A stretch of DNA of 12,940 bases, taken from Bacillota bacterium (GTDB lineage Bacteria; Bacillota; Clostridia; Lachnospirales; Lachnospiraceae). Shown piece after piece: positions 7,084 through 12,500 of the stretch (its first letter is position 1; each line of letters starts with the position of its first letter). The notes beneath the pieces are model-generated. The model saw only the letters and a program-made list of their open reading frames with translations. It had not been told where the DNA came from and did no database searches. The position numbers and the translations under genes are program-made. The DNA lies in contig JAEYXC010000045.1 in assembly GCA_023428655.1 (NCBI GenBank), positions 1-12,940 on the forward strand, given 5' to 3'.

Positions 7084-7593
7084 TTACGATTTGGGATCAT
7101 ATAATGCATACTTCATGAAGTATTCGTGCTGTTCTCTGATTAACTCTTTGATTTCACTGACATCGGATAACGTAACCTCGGGTATTTCCAATACAAACGC
7201 GCCACAGGCAGACTTGGTCTCTCCGTCTGGGAACGTATAGGTATAAACAAATTTATCACCCTTACAAAAACCGCATTCCCTGCATTTTGCGAGTCGATTA
7301 TTGCTCGATAAAATCCTGTCACGAATGACATTAGCGAATTTGTCCGAGTAATGAAGACACGAAGAAAATCGTAATCCAAAAAATGCCTCTCCACAACCCT
7401 CTCGGACTCCAAACCGTGCCAATACTCGATTATGAGCAAGGTTATTAAAGGAAAGAATAAATCCCTTAGTCCGCTTTCTCATAGGCGTGTAATCTAACTC
7501 TACCAATGCTTCGATAATCGGTTGATATACAAGTTTCTCCTCATCGCTTATCATATCATAAAATTCAGAAATAAACTCTTCCCATCTCTTCAC
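7084..7593 (-). CDS. Unknown protein with C-terminal cysteine (zinc-ribbon-like) module
   Basis: I do not recognise a named family. The 169-residue protein is soluble. The N-terminal part (1-100) contains TKGFILSFNNLAHNRVLARFGV and FGLRFSSCLHYSDKFANVI, an alpha/beta-looking region. The C-terminal part has C104-x2-C107-x2-C110 and C130-G131, followed by FVLEIP and a helix. This arrangement could bind a metal ion. It closely resembles the tail of the 364-residue protein at 9727-10821. The start is GTG at 7593 with AAAGGAGG 7 bases upstream, a strong site. It probably forms a two-gene unit with the DUF1697 gene. I did not find a clear promoter in the 124 bases upstream. Confidence 0.75.
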   Translation of the reverse strand: MKRWEEFISEFYDMISDEEKLVYQPIIEALVELDYTPMRKRTKGFILSFNNLAHNRVLARFGVREGCGEAFFGLRFSSCLHYSDKFANVIRDRILSSNNRLAKCRECGFCKGDKFVYTYTFPDGETKSACGAFVLEIPEVTLSDVSEIKELIREQHEYFMKYALYDPKS

Positions 7594-7698
7594 CTGTGTA
7601 CCTCCTTTAAAGGTTCAATCATTTTTGATCTCTATGTACATCGCTCTTTATTGTCCTGTATTGTTCATCGCTGTGAAAGAATGTGAGGTAATTGTGCT

Positions 7699-7713
7699 TC
7701 GGATTATGCTTAT
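7699..7713. repeat. Copy 1 of a 15-bp direct repeat flanking the kinase-like gene
   Basis: TCGGATTATGCTTAT here and TCAGATTATGCTTAT at 8339-8353 match at 14 of 15 bases in the same orientation. They bracket the P-loop kinase-like gene, one just past its stop and one upstream of its start. In this AT-rich DNA a chance match is possible. Confidence 0.35.
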
Positions 7714-7717
7714 ATTA

Positions 7718-8275
7718 TCAATTTAATTGCATGGATAAATATTGCTTTGCAAGCCATTTCACATTTTCACTAACTGCCCTTGTTCCGTCTATGCGCAAAA
7801 CAGGACAATGCAACTCTGTTATCCATTGTTCATCCCGTTTTAAACATACTAATGGCGGTTCTCCTATATCATATTGTTCAGCAAGAATTAAGCTATTTTG
7901 ATTAAATTCATACATATCCCCACCTAAGAGCACTCTATTTCCCCAACGCTTTAAAGCACGCAAACGGTACCGCTCCACACAGATTTCTGTTGGCGCTGTC
8001 ATAAAAACTGCCAAATCAAATAGCGGATTAAAGGCTTCTCGGATACTCCACATCTGTCCTGACATTACAAAATGAGGGGATTGCGATATATCATTCATCA
8101 GACGCTCTGTTTTATGTTCCTTTGTATACGAAACCGTATATGGAATTTCCGTATCCCACCGATAATGATAATCATCCAAATCAAAATGTTGAAAATTTAA
8201 CTGTTGTGCCAACTCTCTGCCAAGTGTTGTTTTTCCTGTACCCATTGCACCGAAAATTATTATCCCTCTGGACAC
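7718..8275 (-). CDS. P-loop nucleotide kinase-like protein
   Basis: A small soluble ATP-binding protein of the adenylate/shikimate-kinase-like superfamily. It begins VSRGIIIFGAMGTGKTTLG with a Walker A P-loop (residues 9-17, K15, T16). It continues with FDLDDYHYRWDTEIPYT (31-47; the DLDD aspartates are typical substrate or Mg contacts), HFVMSGQMW (68-76) and FDLAVFMTAP (86-95). An arginine-rich lid-like helix, ERYRLRALKRWGNR, is at 101-114. The start is GTG at 8275 with GAGGGGGG 5 bases upstream; the open frame runs on to 8338 without a ribosome site. It gives 185 residues, a usual length for this kind of protein. The substrate cannot be told from sequence; close relatives are annotated only as AAA or kinase-like ATPases. 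Confidence 0.85.
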   Translation of the reverse strand: MSRGIIIFGAMGTGKTTLGRELAQQLNFQHFDLDDYHYRWDTEIPYTVSYTKEHKTERLMNDISQSPHFVMSGQMWSIREAFNPLFDLAVFMTAPTEICVERYRLRALKRWGNRVLLGGDMYEFNQNSLILAEQYDIGEPPLVCLKRDEQWITELHCPVLRIDGTRAVSENVKWLAKQYLSMQLN

Positions 8276-8338
8276 TATGTCCCCCCTCAAAATATAATTT
8301 TTCTGTATATAGAATTCTGAATTATCACTGTTTCGCAA

Positions 8339-8353
8339 TCAGATTATGCTTAT
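8339..8353. repeat. Copy 2 of a 15-bp direct repeat flanking the kinase-like gene
   Basis: TCAGATTATGCTTAT, a 14/15 match to 7699-7713 in direct orientation. It lies in the 104-base gap between the membrane-protein gene stop and the kinase-like gene start. Confidence 0.35.
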
Positions 8354-8379
8354 TAGCTAATCTATACCACGTCGCTCTT

Positions 8380-9045
8380 CTAGTCTGTCCATTTATACTT
8401 CTTCGACTGGTAGATTATATAATAATCATAAGCTACTTTTACTAAAAGAAATATTATGAAGACAAAACCTGTAATCCTTATAGTTTTTACCCTAAATAAA
8501 ACTGATTTAAGAAATGGAATATGCAAACTAACTACAGCGATCAGGATTAGCGTAAATATAAGAAACAAATTATATATATGTTTTTTCCATCCTTTCTCAT
8601 AGAGAAATCTCGGTTTCAGATATATCTGCCCCAAAGTACCGAGGGCAAGCCATACCAGAAAGAATACACCTTGAGAAACATATACGGCTTCAGTATCTGT
8701 ATAAAGTCCCAAAAAAACGATACTTAGGAAAAGAGTCCTGATTGCAAGATCATACGCGACCACTAGAAAAAGCTCTGTCTTAGATATCTTTCCGCTATTT
8801 TCAATTACAGCTTCACACCATTCCTTCTTATCTCCCTCAATAATCTCTGAAAAAGTTTCATTCCTCTGTTCTGCTTCTAAAGCCATTCCAATTAATTCTT
8901 TATGTGTAATCTCTCTATCAAATGCACTCATTCTAGCCACGTTCATATATTTCATCATCTTATCAATTGCATTACTGCTCTCTATAGAAAGATATTGTTC
9001 CCTTAGTTTGTTTTCTTTTTTGAGAAGCCTTAATGTATTATTCAT
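8380..9045 (-). CDS. Four-helix membrane protein paired with PadR
   Basis: The 221-residue protein has a soluble helical N-terminus (1-90), including KMMKYMNVARMSAFDREITHKE and the charged EGDKKEWCEAVIEN. Four membrane helices follow: about 92-115, 122-142, 157-180 and 190-212. The N-terminal half is reminiscent of the DUF1048/DUF1129-type proteins often encoded next to PadR regulators; I cannot settle the family. The start overlaps the padR stop by one base (TAATG), so translation is coupled and the PadR protein very likely controls it. It is probably a membrane stress or efflux-related protein, but no transport motif is visible, so the role is unknown. Confidence 0.78.
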   Translation of the reverse strand: MNNTLRLLKKENKLREQYLSIESSNAIDKMMKYMNVARMSAFDREITHKELIGMALEAEQRNETFSEIIEGDKKEWCEAVIENSGKISKTELFLVVAYDLAIRTLFLSIVFLGLYTDTEAVYVSQGVFFLVWLALGTLGQIYLKPRFLYEKGWKKHIYNLFLIFTLILIAVVSLHIPFLKSVLFRVKTIRITGFVFIIFLLVKVAYDYYIIYQSKKYKWTD

Positions 9046-9377
9046 TATTCACCCACCCCTAACTCCATAATGTTATTTACATTCTTAGCTACTTCCATCC
9101 AACATTCCTTGAATTCAAATAGCAATCCTTTCCCCTCTTCTGTTAATGAATAGTACTTTCTGGCTGGCCCTAAAGGAGAAAGCCTAAATTCTGATTTTAT
9201 CATACCCTTCTTCTCAAGTCGTAAAAGAAGCGGATAAATAGTACCCTCCTTAACATCCGCAAAACCATAAACCTGCAATTTTGTAACTATGTCATAACCA
9301 TATGTGACTTCATCATCTAGTATCTTTAATATACATCCTTCAATAGTTCCCCTCATCAACTGTGATTTATCATACAT
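9045..9377 (-). CDS. PadR family transcriptional regulator
   Basis: A 110-residue winged-helix repressor of the small PadR type. It contains MRGTIEGCILKILDDEVTYG (residues 8-27), YDIVTKLQ, then the family signature EGTIYPLLLRLEKKGMI (44-60) with the recognition region. The wing is PARKYYSLTEEGKGLL (71-86), and a C-terminal dimerisation helix follows. The chosen ATG at 9377 has AGGTGA 5 bases upstream. An in-frame ATG or TTG further up falls inside the operator palindrome. It is the first gene of a two-gene unit, and a promoter buried in the palindrome at 9381-9440 implies autorepression. The inducing ligand is unknown. Confidence 0.93.
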   Translation of the reverse strand: MYDKSQLMRGTIEGCILKILDDEVTYGYDIVTKLQVYGFADVKEGTIYPLLLRLEKKGMIKSEFRLSPLGPARKYYSLTEEGKGLLFEFKECWMEVAKNVNNIMELGVGE

Positions 9378-9380
9378 AAC

Positions 9381-9440
9381 TTCACCTACCTTGTAGTACA
9401 ATATAGCTTAATATCTATATTGTACTACAAGGTAGGTGAA
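9381..9440. promoter_or_regulatory. Perfect 60-bp palindrome, likely PadR operator
   Basis: The 26-base left arm (9381-9406) is an exact inverted copy of the right arm (9415-9440), with an 8-base centre CTTAATAT. Each arm contains a smaller dyad: TTGTAGTACAA (9391-9401) and TTGTACTACAA (9420-9430). Their centres are 29 bp apart. The right half overlaps the spacer and -10 of the padR promoter and the left half overlaps the padR ribosome site, as expected for a repressor that blocks its own gene. PadR as the ligand is inferred from position. Confidence 0.8.
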
Positions 9441-9446
9441 TGTCAA
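9419..9446 (-). promoter_or_regulatory. Sigma-A promoter of the padR operon
   Basis: On the minus strand a perfect -35 TTGACA (9441-9446) is followed by a 16-base spacer and a -10 TACAAT (9419-9424, 5 of 6). The -35 lies just outside the palindrome and the -10 within it. Transcription would start near 9411, about 34 bases before the padR ATG. Confidence 0.7.
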
Positions 9447-9540
9447 TACATAAAATTTCTAGTATCATTATGTTTATTGTACTCTTAGTTATTCATGTGC
9501 CAGCTAATCAATATTCCCTTTCCTGGTTTTATCGTAACAC

Positions 9541-9566
9541 AAAAAGCGCAATCCCTTGGGTTGCGC
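9541..9566 (-). terminator. Intrinsic terminator behind the 364-residue gene (repeat copy C)
   Basis: On the minus strand GCGCAACCC and GGGATTGCGC pair around AA, with one bulged base, and are followed by TTTTT. The hairpin is 9546-9566 and the T-run is 9541-9545. It is the shortest of three related terminators in the window (see 10994-11036 and 12414-12460). Confidence 0.8.
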
Positions 9567-9588
9567 CATATAAATTCTTGATATCTCG

Positions 9589-9689
9589 TTACACTCTCTT
9601 CATAGTAAAGTCCTTGAAAAACTGTAGATTCAGACATTTTTGTTAGCTACGAGTTAGGTAGTCTTATCGCTCTACATAATCTGTCATAG
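9589..9689 (-). repeat. Repeat module copy C: efp-end-like core plus ~85-bp element
   Basis: The plus strand TTACACTCTCTTCATA (9589-9604) resembles the end of efp (12485-12500 region). The terminator is 22 bases away, as at efp (23). Beyond it, ACATTTTTGTTAGCTACG (9634-9651) and TCTGTCATAG (9680-9689) are identical to blocks in copy B at 11215-11232 and 11261-11270. The spacings are also identical: 29 bases from TTCATA to the first block and 28 between the blocks. The module occupies the 3' untranslated region of the 364-residue gene. It encodes no convincing protein. Confidence 0.65.
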
Positions 9690-9726
9690 TGCATAATGAT
9701 AAAGAAGGCCGTCAATAAAACTCTGC

Positions 9727-10821
9727 TTACAAGTTTTCACATAAAAGCTCCTGACTTAATAATTTTCTGCAGCTTTGGACGTCTTCCATTGTTATATCTT
9801 CAAACACAAAGGATCCGCAGCGGCATTTATTGTATGCTTCTCCGTCCATCTCGAAGGAAAATCCGCCAGAACAACCCGGGTTACAATGTCCGCAATCCCA
9901 TCCGTTTAATCGGATAGACTCCTGTATCTTATTTGGCTGTTCTGCTACCAAAGGCATATATTGACTGATATACTGCAGATTCAGTTTGGCTGAAAGTTTT
10001 TCCTGATTGACTTGAAGACTCATTAAAACTTTCTTATTCTTAATGTTTGTGTAAACGCAAGACCAATCGTTACGCATAAAGCCTCCCATACGTACAGCCT
10101 GTTTCGTAACATCCGCTACACTTTCATGCAATGCAGCAGCACTCTCACTTCTCAAAGAGTCAAGGGCATGATAAATTGATTTCACAGTCAGCTTTGGTTC
10201 CTTAACTTTCTCACCTTCTAAAATCCCATTATGCATCATATAGAAATAATTCCTTTGCTTTTTTATGTCGCCATTATTCAGTTCCAATACTGCGTCAGCC
10301 ATAGCTTTCAATACTGCAGTAAGTGCAATATTATTGCCATAAGAAAAAGAGATAACATCATCCTTTTTAATCGTATTTTCCATACCTTTTATATCAAAAC
10401 CATATTCTCTAAGTTTAGAAAGTAAAAACGGCAAGCCCGTAATTTTTAATTCTTTTGCTGACGATGAAAGAACTCCTCCATTAACAGTTAATGCCATGTC
10501 AGGCTGAAGCTCTGCTCTTGCCCCTAGAACAAACAGCAAGTTAGGTACCCGAAGAAAACTTGCATTGCTGTTGGTATAGTCTGTGTTTTTTGCGTTAATG
10601 TCAATATTATCTTTCAACAGCATACCAAAACTACTAGGATCATGTGCAACATCACTGTAAATGTTACGTACTAAAGATAGCAGGGTCAAAAAACCTTCTT
10701 TGAACTGCTTCTGATCAAGACCGTGAAGAAATCTGTCATGTACCTTCATTGAATCAGGGTCATCAATCACGTTTTTTAAATAATTCTCTGCAATAACATT
10801 AATATAGAATTGTTTTTCCAT
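9727..10821 (-). CDS. Unknown 364-residue protein with C-terminal cysteine module
   Basis: I do not recognise a family. The protein is soluble, mostly helical, and lacks a signal peptide. Residues 84-125 contain NASFLRVPNLLFVLGARAEL and VNGGVLSSSAKELKI; 190-300 are helical with several charged stretches. The tail has WDC310GHC313NPGC317, DGEAYNKC333RC335GSFVFEDIT and a final helix: a likely metal-binding ribbon, similar to the C-terminus of the 169-residue protein at 7084-7593. I chose ATG at 10821, which has GGAG about 11 bases upstream; the longer TTG start at 10845 has no ribosome site. It appears monocistronic: its own putative -10 upstream, then a 160-base untranslated region with a repeat module and a terminator. 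Confidence 0.75.
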   Translation of the reverse strand: MEKQFYINVIAENYLKNVIDDPDSMKVHDRFLHGLDQKQFKEGFLTLLSLVRNIYSDVAHDPSSFGMLLKDNIDINAKNTDYTNSNASFLRVPNLLFVLGARAELQPDMALTVNGGVLSSSAKELKITGLPFLLSKLREYGFDIKGMENTIKKDDVISFSYGNNIALTAVLKAMADAVLELNNGDIKKQRNYFYMMHNGILEGEKVKEPKLTVKSIYHALDSLRSESAAALHESVADVTKQAVRMGGFMRNDWSCVYTNIKNKKVLMSLQVNQEKLSAKLNLQYISQYMPLVAEQPNKIQESIRLNGWDCGHCNPGCSGGFSFEMDGEAYNKCRCGSFVFEDITMEDVQSCRKLLSQELLCENL

Positions 10822-10900
10822 TTTAATAAATACTCCTTTAAACAAGATTTATTAGCATGTCCATTCATAGTTGTCATTAATAAGATATGTATCGAGTAAT

Positions 10901-10906
10901 ATTATA
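10901..10906 (-). promoter_or_regulatory. Possible -10 element for the 364-residue gene
   Basis: A perfect TATAAT on the minus strand lies about 80 bases before the ATG. No good -35 is seen at 16-18 bases (best is TAGAAT). In DNA this AT-rich the match may be chance. The rest of 10822-10993 shows nothing else. Confidence 0.3.
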
Positions 10907-10993
10907 TCTTAGTTTAATAGTAAATTCTACCATTTTTTTACTCTTATATTGTGATGCGGATAACACTACGATACTCTCATTACTTCAACAATT

Positions 10994-11036
10994 AAAAAGC
11001 GCAACCCTGGAAAATCTTAATTTCCTTGGATTGCGC
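10994..11036 (-). terminator. Intrinsic terminator behind the CPBP gene (repeat copy B)
   Basis: On the minus strand GCGCAATCCAAGGAAA and TTTTCCAGGGTTGCGC pair imperfectly over the hairpin 10999-11036, then TTTTT (10994-10998). It is strikingly similar to the efp terminator, including the same internal mismatch (ATTGCGC arm against GCGCAACCC arm). This suggests common descent rather than convergence on a hairpin. Confidence 0.85.
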
Positions 11037-11059
11037 CTATAATTACTAGACTTTGAATT

Positions 11060-11175
11060 AGTTTGTACCGAGGATAAAGTCCTTTATTTATAGGACTTAC
11101 GCAGGTACAAACTTCGTAAGTGATTTATGCTTTTTATAAATCACTATAGGCTCGCATGTATTTCGCGAGACTATA
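11060..11175. other. Three consecutive hairpins inserted in repeat module B
   Basis: AGTTTGTACC (11060-11069) pairs perfectly with GGTACAAACT (11104-11113), enclosing a nested stem AAGTCCT / AGGACTT (11077-11083, 11092-11098). AGTGATTTAT (11119-11128) pairs with ATAAATCACT (11136-11145) around a 7-base loop. TATAG, one mismatch, CTCGC (11145-11155) pairs with GCGAG, one mismatch, CTATA (11165-11175). In copies A and C the corresponding gap is only 22-23 bases; here it is 132. It may be a structured RNA, or folded recombination DNA. I recognise no known RNA family. Confidence 0.6.
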
Positions 11176-11270
11176 CTCTTTCATATTGATATGCTTATCT
11201 TACTGGGATTCCTTACATTTTTGTTAGCTACGTGTCCGCTACGTTCATTGTCGTTTAATGTCTGTCATAG
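11169..11270 (-). repeat. Repeat module copy B: efp-end-like core plus ~85-bp element
   Basis: The plus strand GACTATACTCTTTCATAT (11169-11186) matches the efp end GACTATACTCTCTTCATAT (12482-12500) except for one missing base. ACATTTTTGTTAGCTACG (11215-11232) and TCTGTCATAG (11261-11270) are identical to copy C with the same spacing. It lies in the 320-base untranslated region between the CPBP stop and its terminator. The remaining 11271-11356 contains no gene I can support. Confidence 0.65.
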
Positions 11271-11356
11271 TTTACATTTCATAAATTCTTATGAATTCTT
11301 TCCTACTGCCATGGCTGTTAATACGTCTGTAACTCTACCTCTACCATTCTTTATGG

Positions 11357-12172
11357 TCACAACATATTTCTTTTAGATTTTCTCAGTATAAAAATGGTTA
11401 CTATTAAATTAGTAATGAACCAATAAAAAAGGCTAGATATATTTTGTAATCCTCTAGAATTTAAATCTATAATTAAATTATAGTTAGAATCAAAAAATCC
11501 ATTAAAGAAGCTTCCACATATACGATAAAATGCATTCAAAATAATAACTGACCATATATTATTCGTTCTTAAATATACTGCGGATATAATTATTGAAAAA
11601 GAAAATTGATTAAATAGTAAATAAATTGCACTATTTACTGAAACTCCAGCAATTATATCTAGCATATATAAAAATCCATTTAATAATGATGTTAAAAAAA
11701 TTGATAAGTATAATCCATTAAATTTATTTTTAAAATGTTCTTTCCATATATTTAATATAATACCTCTAAATATTACCTCTTCAGATATTGCAGTTGCAAC
11801 AAGAATTAGCATAAAGATTATTATTCTATATGTAGATTTTATTGAATATAATTCAACCATTCCGTATTGGACATTTTCGATTAAGTACATAACTGAAATT
11901 ATGATTATATATCCACCTACAATTAATCCCTTCAATAGACTTGAGCTTTGACTCTTTAATATATTTTCTTTACCAAATAACCATAATAGCCCAAGTGAAA
12001 TTCCGACACATATTACCATATACATAAATTGCCATAGGTTGAAACCTGTCTCAGACGAAAAAAAACTTATGATAATAGAAAATGCAAGACTTAGCATGCC
12101 ATATGCAATGAAGCAAAATATGCATATCAAATTAGAATGATTTATTTCAAAGCTTTTTATTCTGTCTCTCAT
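11357..12172 (-). CDS. CPBP-family (CAAX protease-like) membrane protein, probably inactive
   Basis: A 271-residue polytopic membrane protein with about seven to eight helices. The CPBP family contains intramembrane proteases defined by EExxxR, FxxxH and HxxxN/D-like motifs. Motif 1 is intact as SEEVIFRG (E131, E132, R136). Motif 2, usually LLFGLLH, reads LLNGFLY (163-169), with tyrosine for histidine. Motif 3, usually LRT..I...I..H...N, reads LRTNNIWSVIILNAFYR (201-217), with asparagine for histidine. Losing both catalytic histidines suggests a non-proteolytic member. The gene is clearly more AT-rich than the spoIIIA genes, with heavy ATA/TTT/AAT use, which suggests transfer. The ATG at 12172 has GGAAAGGG upstream. 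It is a single-gene unit with its own promoter and terminator. Bacteriocin-immunity roles are known in the family, but nothing here supports one. Confidence 0.8.
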   Translation of the reverse strand: MRDRIKSFEINHSNLICIFCFIAYGMLSLAFSIIISFFSSETGFNLWQFMYMVICVGISLGLLWLFGKENILKSQSSSLLKGLIVGGYIIIISVMYLIENVQYGMVELYSIKSTYRIIIFMLILVATAISEEVIFRGIILNIWKEHFKNKFNGLYLSIFLTSLLNGFLYMLDIIAGVSVNSAIYLLFNQFSFSIIISAVYLRTNNIWSVIILNAFYRICGSFFNGFFDSNYNLIIDLNSRGLQNISSLFYWFITNLIVTIFILRKSKRNML

Positions 12173-12214
12173 ATTAACCCTTTCCTTATCATTAACAATT
12201 TTTAATCTTTCTTA

Positions 12215-12242
12215 GTTATAATTAATTTTAAACATATATCAA
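12215..12242 (-). promoter_or_regulatory. Sigma-A promoter of the CPBP gene
   Basis: On the minus strand -35 TTGATA (12237-12242, 5 of 6) and -10 TATAAC (12215-12220, 5 of 6) are 16 bases apart. Transcription would start roughly 35 bases before the ATG at 12172. The region 12243-12413 holds no gene; a small inverted pair GTTAGC / GCTAAC (12345-12350, 12360-12365) is the only other structure seen. Confidence 0.55.
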
Positions 12243-12413
12243 TTGTTACACTCTAGCATTTACTGTATATCATAACACGGATTACCAGATTTTTCTATGA
12301 AAAATATATAGGATTTTCTCAATTGAATATATAAAATAATATCCGTTAGCTATTTATTGGCTAACTCAGTTATTACAGATTTTTATGCTGCCTCATCATT
12401 TGTAGGAAAATAT

Positions 12414-12460
12414 AAAAAAAGCGCAACCCCCGGAAAACCTTGCTTTTCCTTGGATTGCGC
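12414..12460 (-). terminator. Intrinsic terminator of efp (repeat copy A)
   Basis: On the minus strand the hairpin GCGCAATCCAAGGAAAA / TTTTCCGGGGGTTGCGC (12421-12460) is followed by a run of seven T. It lies 23 bases past the efp stop. It is the presumed ancestral copy of the three related terminators in the window. Confidence 0.9.
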
Positions 12461-12481
12461 TCATATTAATCTTTGATCTTC

Positions 12482-12500
12482 GACTATACTCTCTTCATAT
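12482..12500 (-). repeat. Repeat core copy A at the end of efp
   Basis: The plus strand GACTATACTCTCTTCATAT covers the last codons of efp (Met-Lys-Arg-Val-stop) and two to three bases beyond. Near-identical sequences recur at 11169-11186 and, more diverged, at 9589-9604, each at the gene side of a related terminator. This is the candidate attachment core. Confidence 0.55.

Noticed and set aside
7140..7439. 99-codon minus-strand ORF inside the 169-residue gene
   Set aside because: It is a shadow frame of a gene with a strong start site and a coherent cysteine motif.
9440..9646. 68-codon plus-strand ORF starting next to the palindrome with an AGGTAGGTGA site
   Set aside because: The ribosome site is just the mirrored copy of the padR site in the palindrome. 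The frame runs through the terminator at 9541-9566 and into the repeat module, and there is no plus-strand promoter or protein-like pattern.
11295..11365. Short minus-strand open stretch ending VTDVLTAMAVGKNS after the CPBP stop
   Set aside because: It looks protein-like by eye but has no start with a ribosome site. The matching part of copy C shares only fragments (RV, LTA). It may be a decayed gene end, but this cannot be supported.
11191..11376. 61-codon plus-strand ORF across the copy B repeat module
   Set aside because: It lies over the untranslated region and the repeat, has no ribosome binding site, and is not kept in copy C.
11041..11380. Group I intron or retron RNA in copy B
   Set aside because: The AAGAGTATAGTCTC string recalls a group I S element, but no paired P7/R partner or P-Q elements were found. 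There is no reverse transcriptase for a retron and no domain V of a group II intron.
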